A stretch of DNA of 64,000 nucleotides from Mercurialis annua (lineage: Eukaryota > Streptophyta > Magnoliopsida > Malpighiales > Euphorbiaceae). The stretch spans positions 67,888,653 to 67,952,652 of the forward strand of contig NC_065572.1 in assembly GCF_937616625.2 (NCBI RefSeq). Reading direction: 5' to 3'. The position numbers and the translations under genes were made by a program. The notes under the pieces were generated by a model. The model saw nothing but the letters and a program-made list of their open reading frames with translations. It was not told where the DNA came from and did not search any database. Of this stretch, positions 36,605 through 48,832 are shown piece by piece; positions within the stretch are counted from its first letter, which is position 1; each line of letters opens with the position of its first letter.

Positions 36605-39145
36605 ATAGTTTAAAGCATGAATTCTGTTTCGTAGCTTCGGTTTAGTAATAATCTTGCTGTGTTTTTTACAGGTTAAAACTTTTAAATTTCAGCTTGTTTC
36701 GGTTAGGAAAGAGTCATTAATTGGTGAGCTTAAAGAGGCTTTGGCCGATCTTGATTACAAGCCTGAGATTATTCCCGGAGAGCAAGGAGTTATTGAGGTA
36801 CTTTACCATCTAATGAAGTAAACGTATTTAGTTTGGCTGATGAAGCTGTTCCTGTTATTGACTAATGCCGTTTTTCGCTGTCAGGTTGCTCGCCATCCAG
36901 ATGCTGTCAGTGTAGTTACAGGAATAGTTGGCTGTGCAGGCTGGAAGGTATAGCCTTAGTCTTTCCTTTGTTATCATTTTTTTATAAATTTCTATGTTGG
37001 TACCTTTTATTGGGTAAAATTGCAAGGTGAAAGCAATACCACAATGTAAGTTTCGTAGGAAAATCTCAATCTAAAATGACCATGATTTGTGTGAATTTTC
37101 ATTCATGTTGATGTTATTGGATATCTATATAAAGATGCTTAAATGAACTAAGAATTCGATTGACTTTTCAGTTTGTGATTATACTAATGATGTTGTCTTC
37201 ATTGTTTATACAGCAACTTTTTTTTGACTATTTATGAGTCCTTGACGGAAGTTTCTTTCGTGATGTGTCTGTTTAGCGTACTGTTGCTGCAATTGAAGCT
37301 GGAAAGAACATATGCTTGACCAATAAAGAGACTTAAATTGCCGGAGGTCCTTTTGTCCTCCCTCTTGCGCACAATATATGGCGTAAAAATTCTTCCGGCT
37401 GATTCAGAACATTCATTTCAGGTATGAAAATGTGTCTATGCTGATAACTAGTTTTCGCTAACTGTTTATAGGTTCGAGCTGCTTATGCTGTCATTTTGAA
37501 CTCTACTTAATAGTTACTCGTATCTTGTTTTTCTTTTTGCAGTGTATCCAGGGGCTGCCAGATGCTGCATTACGGCGCATTATTTTAACTGCTTCCGGTG
37601 GGGCTTTCAGGTGTGAATAATAGTGTCCACTACAATTTCTAAGCATGCAAAGAAATTAACATGAATATATGAATATTGTGAAAAGCATTGCAGTTCGCTG
37701 AACTTGCATTCTTGAAACACAGAGGAACCTGATTGACATAATGAATCTTAAGCGAAAACATGTAGTTTCTTGATATCCATATTCAAATTTAATTTGTGCC
37801 TTTTGGATATCGTGAATTCTTTATCTCGACTTCTATTATGTTTTGATGAATCTGGTTTTAACTATTGGATCACTTCATTGCTGGCAGGGATTGACCTATT
37901 GAGATAATTGAAAGATGTTAAAGTATCGGATGCTTTAAAGCATCCCAACTGGAGTATGGTGAAAAAGATTACAGTGGACTCTGCTACCCTTTTTAATAAG
38001 GTTTGTTATTTTTCAATGTCTATTGAACTATATTAAATTTTTACATCCGTGCCCTCAATTAGTGATAGAACCTTTTTGCTTTTGACAGGGTCTAGAAGTT
38101 ATTGAAGCACGTTATTTGTTTGGAGCTGACTATGATAACATTGATATAGTAATTCATCCTTAGTCCATAATTCATTCAATGATCAAAACACAGCTACATT
38201 AGAACTCCTTTCATTCAAATTCTGCTAATACTTTTTTAAGAATAGTATAGTGTGAGGATTATTGCTCTTTTTCATATTCTTGCATTTTGTTTCTTTTCAG
38301 GATTCATCTGTTCTTGCAGAGTTGGGGTGGCCTGATATGCGAATTCCAATTCTGTACACTATGTCATGGCCCGACAGAATTTACTGCTCTGAAATAAACT
38401 GGCCTCGCCTAGACCTTTGCAAGTAATGATTCTTGTTCTGATTTTTTTAAATGTTTTGACCCTATTTTTCTCTTGATGTATTTGCACCTGGGAATTTGGC
38501 TCCCCCCTTGCTTATCGGTCAATTAAAGCCCCAGGCCTGAGTTACAATCCCTAGATAGCCTTGTACACACAATTTTATATGAAGTTATAACTGCTGCATG
38601 TTTGAGCTTGTCCTGTTCAGCACCTGAAACTCCTGATTCTTGTTACTTCTGATTCATAATATAGCGACATAAAAGATGAGTGTTTTATGAATCAGCCTGT
38701 CGAGACTTGATACTTGACAGCATCTACCAAATAAATTTTGAGAACTGCTATTTTCAGATGATTTATTGTTATAGTTGCTGAGCTAATTGGATATATCAGT
38801 TATTTTATACTGTTCTAACACAAAATAGTAGAACCAATTTGTATCTTTGAGTATATATTGACTATTAAATGAATGATGCAGGCATTGTTCTCTAACATTT
38901 AAAGCTCCTGACAATGTAAAATACCCATCTATGGATCTTGCCTACTCCGCTGGATGTGCTGGAGGCACCATGACAGGAGTCCTCATTGCTGCTAATGAAA
39001 AAGCCGTAGAGATGTTTATCGATGAAAAGTACGTATATCTTTTCTTAGTAATCATCCTGTTGACAATATTACAAATTGTGGAAACCTTTTGCTTTATAAC
39101 TAGTGACCTTAGCGAGATTTACGAAAGTTTTAATAGCATAACCAA
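36605..39145 (+). pseudogene. Truncated, decayed DXR copy (exons 4-11)
   Basis: Homology to DXR starts inside intron 3 and includes introns, so this is a DNA-level duplication. The exon 4 equivalent (36672-36797) and exon 5 equivalent (36885-36947) are open. Exon 6 has a stop (TAA 37334-37336, Leu to stop), a 1-bp insertion after cgcacaa and a 6-bp deletion removing two residues before the exon end. Exon 8 has a Trp-to-stop change (TGA 37892-37894). Exon 9 has a Gln-to-stop change (TAG 38161-38163) and its donor gt is changed to ct. Exons 10 and 11 are recognisable. Exons 1-3 and 12 are absent. Exon-level identity remains high, roughly nine bases in ten or better by eye, so the copy is not very old. 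It cannot give a functional enzyme. Confidence 0.95.
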
Positions 39146-40150
39146 CAATTTGTAATATTGTGAAGTTCTGGGGCCGACAGTTTTAAGCCTTTTATTTTCT
39201 TGCAAAAGTTGCTACAGTTGCAAGCGCTTAATGAATCCTGTTTTGACATGGATTTCTGGGCCAATCTGATGAATTTATGGATGGGACTAGAGGTTGTAAT
39301 TGGAATCTAGTCCAAATGAAGTGCCAAATTGGAGTTGGATTCGATTTTGGTTGAATAATTGAGAATCCAACTCTTCTTCTGCTTGGCTTGATTTTTAAAA
39401 TGTTAAAATTAAATTTTGTTATAAAGTAAATTATTAAAGCGAATTACTCAGAGACGACATATGTTAAAAATTACACTTTCGTCCCTCCTTAAAAATCAAA
39501 TAATACAGTCCTGCATTTTTGTTCCGTCAACAATTTAATCCTTTTATTTATTTTTGGTGTTAGTCAACTGAGTCGAAGGATTTAATTTTTAATTTTTAAA
39601 ATCTAAATTATTCATTAAATTATTTTTTTGACAGAAATATAAATGTAAATTATAAAATTCAATAATTTAATAAATTCAATTTATTTAATATTTACTTCTT
39701 TTACTTTTAAAGTTTTAAAGTTTTAATTATTTTTACTTCATTTAGTTTTAAAAATAAAAATATATTTTTTTTCAAAAAATTAAAACTTTAATAAATAAAA
39801 ATTAAATTGAATCCGCTAACTCGCTAAATCTCATTATCGTATGATTTTTATTTAGACATTAAAAATATAAGTGTAAGGATGAAATTGAAGTTTAATTATT
39901 TAAAATTTAGACATTTGACTAACATCCAAAATGAACGTAAGACTAAACTGTTGGCGGAAATAAAAGTGAATAGCCATATATTTTGATTTTTAAACAGGAG
40001 AAATGAATATGCGAATTATAACATATGTCAGAAGTCTCAGAGTAATTTGCTCAAAATATTATCCAACTGCCTTTTTATATTTTGACTATATATAATTATA
40101 AAAGATAAATTAGTCAAATCTAGATTAAGTTTGTAAGTTTGTCAAATTTT
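39146..40150. repeat. Duplicated DXR 3' flank with its own insertion
   Basis: Bases about 39165-39430 match the DXR downstream region (30140-30232 joined to 30606-30800). Homology resumes at about 40065-40150 with 30820-30905. The middle is an inserted element at about 39438-40051. This proves that the DXR duplication extended at least 1 kb past the gene. Confidence 0.8.
39438..40051. mobile_element. TIR element inserted in the duplicated flank (about 614 bp)
   Basis: The left end gcgaattactcagagac...gacatatgtta and the right end taacatatgtcagaagtctc...agagtaatttgc are inverted repeats over about 65 bp. The parental DXR flank lacks the element. The flanking bases (aaattatta and aaatattat) could be a degraded 9-bp duplication. 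No transposase is seen. Confidence 0.7.
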
Positions 40151-41439
40151 TATTATTGGATAAGGGAGATTTTTAGTGTTTGTAGGAGAATTTAGTTGAG
40201 AAATTTGCACAAAATACTTTTTTAAAAATTTATTTGTTCTCAATACCTCAATTTTAAAAATTTATATTTTTATTCTAATTTTTTATTGTTTTTAATTGTA
40301 TAGTTAATAGCGAAATAACTTATTTGTATTTTTACTATTTTTTTCTTAAACACATGCACATCTTATTATTTCTTTTTTCTCGTTCTTCTTTTATTCTTTT
40401 TCCTCCTTTTTCTTCTTCGTTTTTTTCTTCTCTTTTTCTCTGCAATTTTTCTCTCTCTCCTCTCTCTTCTTTCCTTCTTCTTCTTTGTTTTCTCTAAGTT
40501 ATTTTTTACGTTTTTACCATTTTAATAAAATCTTTTAACAAATTCTATCTATAAATACAAGATAAAGAAGAATTCATCATGAAAATTTGACCTAATTTGT
40601 CTCAAGAAATTGAAATAACGAAGTTTTGTGCCATCGTCATCATTGATTTTTTCCCCAGAATTTTATTCTTCTTTCTATGTTATTTTAAATCATTGTAGTA
40701 TCGTTTTCTAGAGTTTTTTTCAATTTTTTAAAAACTTGTCATTTTCTTCAATATTAATGATGTTTGACATGGGTTTCAAAACGTTTTTTTAAATTAATTT
40801 TAAAAATCGTTTGAAACTGTTTTATACTGTTTGAAACCTTTGTAAGCGGTTTGAACTGTTTTTTTTTTTTGAAACTGTTTGAAAATGTTATTTTTTAGAC
40901 TGTTTGAAAGTGTTTTATAGAAATTGTTTTTAACTGTTTGAAACCTTTATAAACGGTTTAAAATTGTTTTTTTAACTGTTATTTTACAGACCGTTTGAAA
41001 GTGGTTTTAGAAACTGTCATAAATATTTGAAAACTTTGTAAACTGTTTGAAGCTGTTTATTTTGAAACTGTTTGATACGCTTATAAACTATTTGAAACTA
41101 CTGTATAATTTTTTTAAATGATAATTCTTAATTTTTTTGAAACTATTTGATACATTTGTAAATTGTTTGAAATTGTTTAAAACCGTTTTTAATAGATTTT
41201 TAATGAGAATAAATAAATTAAAAATTTATAGTTTTCTTTGTTTTTGGAGAAAATTATGATCGTTGGATTTGAATTCCAAGTGAAATTTGAAGCTATTTGA
41301 TTATGAATTAAAAATTTGAGCGGATTGGAAACTAGATTTGAATTCCAACTGTTTTAAACTATTTTTCCTTTTTAGATATTTTGCTAATTCTCTCAATTTA
41401 ATTTCACAATACTAGCAAAAACTTGTCCATCGTACATTC
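40151..41439. repeat. Intergenic DNA with an actgtttgaaac repeat field
   Basis: Bases about 40790-41190 contain roughly twenty irregular copies of a gtttgaaactgttt-type word spaced 15-35 bp apart. Bases 40350-40500 are strongly pyrimidine-rich (cttcttctt tracts). No gene is seen. Confidence 0.6.
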
Positions 41440-41447
41440 CACTTAAG

Positions 41448-42051
41448 TAGATATGTCCATGAGCCGAGTCTGTCGGGCTTTAGTATTTTTTTTATGTAAG
41501 CATGAGCTTGGTCCGAGTTTCATATTTGTTATCTAAACCTAGACTTGTTCATAGGCCGGGTTTGAGCAGGCTTGATTTTTTTTAAAGGCAAGCCCAATTC
41601 CGGTCCGAGTCCGGTTCGGGCTTCAAATATACTATCCTAACCCGGCCTTAATGTACTATTTTTACGGGTTTGGGCCGGGCTTGGGCTGCCTTACGTTGAC
41701 TTTTTATAATACTAATAGCCCGAGCCCGTCCATAAAAATCGGGTTTTTTCGGGTTCGGTCCGGACTTTGGACAAAAAGTCAGTGTCCAAGCCCTACCCTA
41801 AAAGGACGAGCTTGGGCGGACGGGCGGGCCGGATATCCAAGCCCATGAGTAGATCTATATAAATCTGACCTTCACATTCGAACCTGATTTTTTTTAGGTT
41901 TACATAAAGAATAACAAAAAATAAAGCCCGAACCCGTTTATCACTATGGGTTTTTTCGGGCTTGGGCTGGACTTCTGATAAACAAATCATAGTACAAACC
42001 CAAACCAAGGAGGATGGGCCAAGTGGCTGTCCATGCCCATAAACATATCTA
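41448..42051. mobile_element. hAT-type non-autonomous element (604 bp)
   Basis: The ends are TAGATATGTCCATGAGCC and its inverse ...CATGCCCATAAACATATCTA. The 8-bp duplication has one mismatch: CACTTAAG (41440-41447) and CACTTGAG (42052-42059). It is unusually GC-rich for the window, with repeated gggcttgggc and gcccgagcccg words. No transposase is seen. Confidence 0.8.
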
Positions 42052-42059
42052 CACTTGAG

Positions 42060-43363
42060 CTACATTTTATTGTTTAGACTCGATTGAATATTAATTTGAA
42101 TGGTTTGAATTTGAATTATATTTTATTACTATTAACGTAATTATTATACTATACATGATTTCTAAATCAAAACGACATGAAGACCTAAACGGCAATGTCC
42201 CTTAACAAGTTGCACTTTCTTTTTATTGTCAAAGTTGTGAAAAGATGACAAGATAAAGTAACCTATGAAATAATTCTATTCTACCGCCTAATAAGTTAAA
42301 CTAAGATGGAAAGATAAATTATTTGCATCTTGTATATCAACAGTTGCACTTTGTTTTCTAAATTTTATTTTCTAAAAATTAAATTGTTTTTAGAAAAATT
42401 GAATAATTTGATAAATTATGACTCCTATTAATTTATTATTAAAATACATAAGCATGATGAAATAATTACTTTAAATATTTTGTCTTATATTAATTATGGG
42501 GAAAAGAATGCAATTATAACTTCAGAAATTACAAACTAAGAATAATGTTTCGTTTTAAATTTTATAGTGATACTTATTATATACATGCATATTTTTCCCG
42601 TCGAGTGTTCAAGTCGGCGAAATTTCGCTGAAAATGTGCCCATAATAAAATTGAAAAGAAATGAAAGGTTGTGTCTATGATTGATACGTTTTAAAAATCA
42701 TGTTATTTTTAAAATTTAGTGCGAAAGTCATAGTTTTATATAAATAACCCAAATAAAAATAATATTCTATATATGTAAACTTTAAGGTAAAAAATGGTGA
42801 AATGAGCTCCGAACTTTACACTTTTATTTTCTTTTGTAAATGTGAAACATCACTAATTATGATAAAGTGATATGATTGTAGACAATAAAAAAAATAAAAA
42901 AATATTTTCTGACTGATGGGGAATTATAATTGTTTTACTATTTGTTTATGTATAAAAGATAATGATATGAAAAGTTTTATAAAAAAAAATACAAGTCTTT
43001 GCCAAATATATACAAGACTCATTTGAATTTTGCCAACTGTACCCATATATATTAAAGCCTTGTGTATATTTGGCAAAAATTAAATAAATGACGGACCAAA
43101 TTATCAAACTTCAAAAGTCATGGTATATTGGCAAAAAAACTTATAGTTATGGGTAGATAAGTTTATTTTGCCAAAAAAATATGAGTAATTATTTTCGAAC
43201 TTTCATGCTAAATGTTTTTCTCCGCTATTTTTAAAATTTGATGTTTCTGGTGTTCTTTTTAATCAGTATCTTTATAAATACATTTTTAAAATAATACAAA
43301 GTATATATATGGTCAAGTATGAAATATAATTTTTAAAATCTTATAGTATTTTTTTAAATAATT
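42060..43363. other. AT-rich intergenic DNA
   Basis: No gene is seen. At about 42985-43190 the word ttgccaaatata/tatatttggcaa occurs in both orientations, suggesting an eroded inverted-repeat element. A related stretch lies at 14180-14360 in the carbonic anhydrase gene. Confidence 0.35.
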
Positions 43364-43372
43364 TTTTTTAAA

Positions 43373-43709
43373 GGTCAAATGTCGTGAAAAGGCCAAACCT
43401 TTCACAAAAGTCCTGATCTTTCAATTTTGTCGATTTTGGCCAAAAACTGATTATTTAGTTTCACAAAAGTCCTAACCTTTCAATTTTGTCGATTTTGGCC
43501 AAAAATGAATTATTTGGTTTCACAAAAATCATGACCTTTCAATATATATGCATGCCACGCAGGCGCCACATAGGCAAATTGAAATCAAATTGAGAGCTGG
43601 CCACAATTAAAACCAAATAATCTGGTTTTTGCCAAAATCGACAAAATTGAAAGGTCATAACTTTTGTGAAACTTTTATGAAAGATTTGGCCTTTTTACGA
43701 CATTTGGCC
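43373..43709. mobile_element. Mutator-type MITE with internally repeated left arm
   Basis: The element runs from GGTCAAATGTCGTGAAAAGG to CCTTTTTACGACATTTGGCC with inverted arms. It is flanked by a perfect 9-bp duplication, TTTTTTAAA (43364-43372 and 43710-43718). The left arm carries tandem copies of a roughly 65-bp unit (cacaaaagtcc...ctttcaattttgtcgatttt). Confidence 0.8.
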
Positions 43710-44212
43710 TTTTTTAAAAGATGAATAGTGTACTTTCCTCATAATATAATTTTAGCAAATTTAATTTACAATTATTTTCATGATAAGAAAATTTTAATTT
43801 TTTTAATATTTAATTTAAAATAACAATGTTATACGTAACAATTTTAAATTAATTTGTAATAAATCTGAATTCACTCATTATTTGTGCTTCAATTGAGTCT
43901 CTTTTTTTTGATGTTATTTGTTTTAAATGCAACTCTTATCAAAATACATAATTATATTTTAATAAAATAATATAATTTCTAAAATAATATCCTATAATAA
44001 AATAGTTGCAATACTTATTAAAATTATTTTATTCAAAATAATAATTTAGCTCATTATAATTTATTTAATTAATTATAAAAAGTCAAAGCAACGTTTGGTC
44101 ATTTTATTAGTTTTAATTATTTATAAAATGGATTTTGAAAAATTCACAAATTGACTTGATTCCATTACATTTTATACAAAGCAGAGTTGACATTGGATTT
44201 AAAAAAAAAAAA

Positions 44213-44597
44213 GGCTTAATTACTTAAAAACCACCCAACTTGAACTTTTTTTTCGTTTATACCCTGACCTAGAAAAAAGTTCATTTATACACTGACGTAT
44301 GTGTTTATGTTTCACCTCTACCCCGAGGCACTAAATTAATCTCTTTTCATTTAAAAAAATAAATTAAAATAGTCCTTCATTTAGTGAAAAATTCATTTTT
44401 AATTAATCTCTAATTATTTTAAGTTAAAAATAAAGAACTATTTTAAACTTTTTTTCTTAATGAAAAGAGGTTAATTTAGTGTCTCGGGATAGAGGTGAAA
44501 TATAAATACATACGTCAGGGTATAAATGAATTTTTTCCTAGGTCATGGTATAAACGAAAAAAAAGTTCAAAGTGAGTGGTTTTTAAGTAATTAAGCC
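44213..44597. mobile_element. Mutator-type MITE, GGCTTAATT family, copy B
   Basis: The 385-bp palindromic element is a near twin of the one at 1041-1424. It begins GGCTTAATTACTTAAAAACC and ends with its inverse. It is inserted in an A-run, so the duplication is AAAAAAAAA on both sides. Confidence 0.85.
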
Positions 44598-46029
44598 AAA
44601 AAAAAAAAAGTAATGAACTTTACTTTAGGAAGATGGATATAAATGCAAATGGTACGTTTTGTACCTTACGGTCACGAAAGTCATTTTCTGTTGGGTTACT
44701 ATCTGTTGGCTGCTACTCCATGACTCCAAATCGAAGGGCGGTACAATGTTATGCTTACGCAAAGAGATAAATGTTGCTAATAATTAATTGACCAAATCAT
44801 TCAATTTCAAACAGCCACCTGTTTTCTTATCTTGTGTTTACGACAAGTAATTTTGTCTCTTTAAATCACACCATATATACCAAAAGTAAATAGGGAAAAG
44901 TATTTAACTTCTATTCTCATAGATTTGTGGGTAAGAGCAACTAATCTTTTTATTTTTTTTAGAATCAATCGAAATTTTGTTTATAATTCAAAGCAGTTAT
45001 ACTAATGAAAAATTCAAAAAAATAATGTAACCACTCCTGATGACCTGAAATGGAAGGAGTATTTTACATTATAATATGTACAGTCTAATTCGCAGATCGT
45101 CTCACAAAAAAAAACATTACTTAATTGCCTCGCTAAAATCACACTATTTTCAACAATCACATTAGAATCTACCAGACTCGGATTCCTTATTTCTAAAACG
45201 AGTTCCATAGCATCAGATTCAACTATCCGATTGTTGAAACCCTTGATTACATTCAACACCTCCAAAATTCCCAGAGCTTCAGCCATTCTAGGAGAATAAC
45301 CACCTGCCTATCTAACTTGTCGAGCCTGGACGACGCTTCCCTTCTCATTTCTGACAACAATACTGATGCCAACTCCTTTATTGCCTGAAAAAACCGCCTC
45401 ATCAACATTCGCTTTGAGCCAACCAACCTTCGACAGTTTCCAGCGCATTCTGCCATCATCCTTCAAAAGACCGCCATACGCAGCTCCCCAGACAAAGATC
45501 TCGCCATCTTCCTTGCTGCTAGTTGAGAACAAGCTGTCGAGATGATCGACTTAACTGAACCCGACTTGTTGCTCCACACTATGTCGTTCCTATTAACGGA
45601 ATTAAACACTTTCATCCAACAAGGCCTGACTGTTTACCCAATCAGAGAAACTCCCGCCCTCTACGTACCCAGGAAGATACACAACGTCCCAACATGCGGC
45701 AGCTACCGAACATTTAATGAAAGTATGGACAACATTTTCATTTTCTGAAGAACAGATGGGACATTGCTCATTAATGAAGACCTTCCTCGAAGCTAGAACA
45801 TCAGCCAACGAAAGATAACCAGAGCAAACACGCCACAAGAAATTCCGAACATGCAAAGAAACTCCCGCTTCCAAATCCTACTCCACAAATCATTTGGTCT
45901 AACCATCAACTTTCCTTATGCAACTCTATAATTTAACTGAAAATCTACCTTTTGCATCAAAAATTCACTTGCAACTATCTTCTACGTTTTGATTGCTAAT
46001 TCGGAGAATATTCACCACATCCCTATTAT

Positions 46030-46712
46030 CAGGGCCGGCCTTAGACGAGATGAGGCTCTAGGCGATTTTTTGAACTATTTATAAAAAATCTATTTTTATC
46101 AAAATATTTCAACTTGTTTTAATTTTTTTATAAAATTACGTTCATTTTTTATTTTTATTTTTATAAATACGTTTTTAATAGATCATTGATAAATTCTTAA
46201 AAAGAACATTTCAAAGAAAAGTAAAAAAAAAATTATAAAAAGTAAAAAAAAAAATTTATTTATCTCTTTTTTATTACATAGATAAATGCATATAGATTAG
46301 GCCCAAGACGATGAAAGTATATAAATTAAATATTATTTTAAATGGTACTAGTCGGAATCTACATACGTATTACTAAAAAATCTATTTAATTTTTTTAAAT
46401 TAAACTTGCAACACTAATTATTAAAGCGCCCGATATATATATATATATATATATTAAAAAGTTTATTTTTAAAAGACCCAAAAAAATATGGGGCCCTTTG
46501 CAATTTAGAACTCTAATTATTAAAATATCTAATTAATCTTTAAAATAAATTTTTTAATACATTATCACTAAAAACATTAATAAAACACATTTTAAAAAAT
46601 TAATAAAAAATATTTAAATATAATTTTTGAAGGACCCCATATTTATATGGGCCCTTCAAAAGTGGAGGCCCTAGGCATAGGCCTTAGTGGCCTATGCCTA
46701 AGGCCGGGCCTA
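46030..46712. mobile_element. hAT-type MITE nested in the LINE
   Basis: The 683-bp element begins CAGGGCCGGCCTTAGACGAG and ends CCTAAGGCCGGGCCTA. It is flanked by a perfect 8-bp duplication, CCTATTAT (46022-46029 and 46713-46720). The interior is AT-rich with ggccctaggcataggcctta words near the right end. The GGGCCGGCC terminus is familiar from plant hAT-derived elements. Confidence 0.85.
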
Positions 46713-46791
46713 CCTATTATCAAACACATCATTCACAAGATCCACATCCCAATTTGATCCATTCACCTCAAGCAAGCTGCTCGTTGTGGCC

Positions 46792-47430
46792 TTTTTTTTT
46801 TTTTTTTTTTACCAAAGATAGAATTCATTGATGAAGAGTAAATTACATTGGAAAGTCATATAACAAAGTTAATATATGATCTTTCAATTTTGATCCAAAA
46901 TACTAACAAACAACCCAAGATACAAGCAAAAAATAAATCGAAATTAAGCAAATCTAAACATCGATTCCGCATAAAAGGACCGAACAAGAACTTAAGAGTG
47001 AAGTTCCGTTGGAGCGGGTCTTCGATTTGTCCTTCCGATTTGACCGGCAAACCGCTTGATCCGTTGAAGCTAAGTATTTCCGATCCTCATCTTCAATGAA
47101 GTTCTAAAAAGTTAGAACAATACCCATCCAAAAATTTTAGATCTACAAAAAATTGACTATGAAGCTTGAACAATCACTTGAGATTCTTGATAGATCTAAA
47201 AACACACACCATAAAAACATAAAAACATAAACTTTCAAGCAAAAAAACACTAAAATCCACACCGAAAAAGCTATTAAACGGATAAATTTATTGAAATAAG
47301 GCTTAAGTTTATAAAAGATTAAACTTTTATGGGCGGAGAGGAGGCGATTTCCGATTGAGATCGGAAAATCACCTCCTCCCACCCTTTAAGAGATGAAGTA
47401 GAGAGGAAGTTGTTTAGAGAGAAGGGAGAG
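46792..47430 (-). mobile_element. Poly(A)-tailed retroposon nested in the LINE
   Basis: This 639-bp insert has a run of T at its left edge (a poly(A) tail on the minus strand). It is flanked by a perfect 13-bp duplication, GCTCGTTGTGGCC (46779-46791 and 47431-47443). On the minus strand it begins ctctcccttctctctaaaca, like a transcript leader, then ggtgggaggaggtgattttc. It has no long open frame and no recognised RNA gene. It may be a SINE-like or LINE-derived non-autonomous element, or a retrocopied non-coding RNA. Confidence 0.75.
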
Positions 47431-47700
47431 GCTCGTTGTGGCCTTTGGCATTGCGGTAGTGATACATCCATTATTAATATCATATAATCAAGGACTACCC
47501 CACACCTTAGCTTTTCTCTCATTTCCTATCCTCGCCCTCAACCCCTTCAACATAATCGTAATAGTTTCAAAAATACTTCTCCATACACAGTGTGGATTCG
47601 AGCCTAACTTCGCCTCTAGGAATGAATTCTTAGGAAAATACTTTGCTTTGAAAATCTTCGCCACCAAATTATACTCCAAACTTGCCTAGCTTACATAGCT

Positions 47701-48075
47701 AAATTAAGGGTATAAAGTTATTTAATAAAAGATAATATTAATTTTTTTAACTAAATAATAAATGGATGCCTTGCACCATTATTTAAAAAGGGTTTGATGC
47801 AATGTATCTCATCTCAATAAGCAAACCAGTCAAGATGTGTGGAAAAATGGAGTCTACCACCCCTTCTCTATTTCTCTAATTTAACCATTCACTTTTTCTT
47901 TTGAGACTAACAACACTGCACCTGGGAAGATTATGGCAATATGTAAAATCTTCTTTCATTTGATCTTTTTTTTTATAAGTATTTCATTTGATATTTACTT
48001 ATAGTTAACTAGTTTTTGTTTGGATTGTCTTTAAATTAGTCTAAATTTATTCTTTTAGAACAATATTTTATTTAT
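47701..48075. other. AT-rich spacer between LINE and MULE
   Basis: Nothing is recognised in this stretch. Confidence 0.4.
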
Positions 48076-48832
48076 TTATTTCAAGAGAAAATTACACTCT
48101 ATGTCTCATTTTTAATAAAACTATACGTTAGCGACTCAGAAATAAAAAATGAGCAGAAATCTCTCAATTAAATTTAAAAGTTTTCACTTATACCTCAAAA
48201 TATTTTAAATCCCTTTCTACCCTTCACTATTTACTCACACTGAGCTATACTCACCTATATCCCACCAACTACAATTAGATCTGAGAGTCAACAACCACCA
48301 CCACTTAGAAGAATTACTTCCTCCATCAACATTTTCTTCTCCATCTTGACCACAGCCTTCATCATATCAATTTAGTGACCAGCGATTCAGTTTTTAAAAA
48401 ACGAACAACTGGAAGTGGCGGGATTGTAGTGGAGTTTTCAGTTTTCAAAGAACGGCGACTATTTATACTCCGGCAACCTCCATTTATGCTCCGGCGACCG
48501 GAGGAAGAGCGACGGGTTTTGCTGTAATATCCTTTAAATGTATATTTCAATTTTCAATTATATTATTTAATTTTATGTTCTAAGTGTTTTTTTTTTTGAA
48601 ATTTTGACAGTTATGGTTTATTTTTGATTTTCTTAATTTGATTGCTACGGTTGACTATTGAATTTGCGGATGAGACTTAATAAAGTATATGAGCTTATAT
48701 AATTCCACAAATTATCATAATCTAAATGATTATAATGATGGTAGTTTCGTGTCTTCTGGTTGGATTTAAAAGAGTTCAAGTACTAACAGAGTAACTTTAT
48801 TATTCTAATATGCCTTTTCTTTATATGGCATT

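Larger units (their letters stand above)
45014..47690 (-). mobile_element. Decayed LINE (RT end, zf-RVT, RNase H) with two nested insertions
   Basis: Reading the minus strand from 47690: the end of the reverse transcriptase region (VAKIFKAKYFPKNSFLEAKLG), then NWDVDLVNDVFDNR at about 46713-46760, then DVVNILRISN, a zf-RVT domain (VRNFLWRVCSGYL...CPICSSENENVVHTFIKC, 45602-45874) and an RNase H domain (GWLKANVDEAVF and MAEALGILEVL, to 45014). Stops and frameshifts are present. Two later insertions split it: a hAT MITE (46030-46712) and a poly(A) retroposon (46792-47430). Removing each with one copy of its duplication makes the LINE reading continuous. Confidence 0.8.

Noticed and set aside
38931..39155. 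Open frame reading DXR-like residues ([12 protein letters not shown])
   Set aside because: This is exon 11 of the DXR pseudogene running into its intron, not a separate gene.
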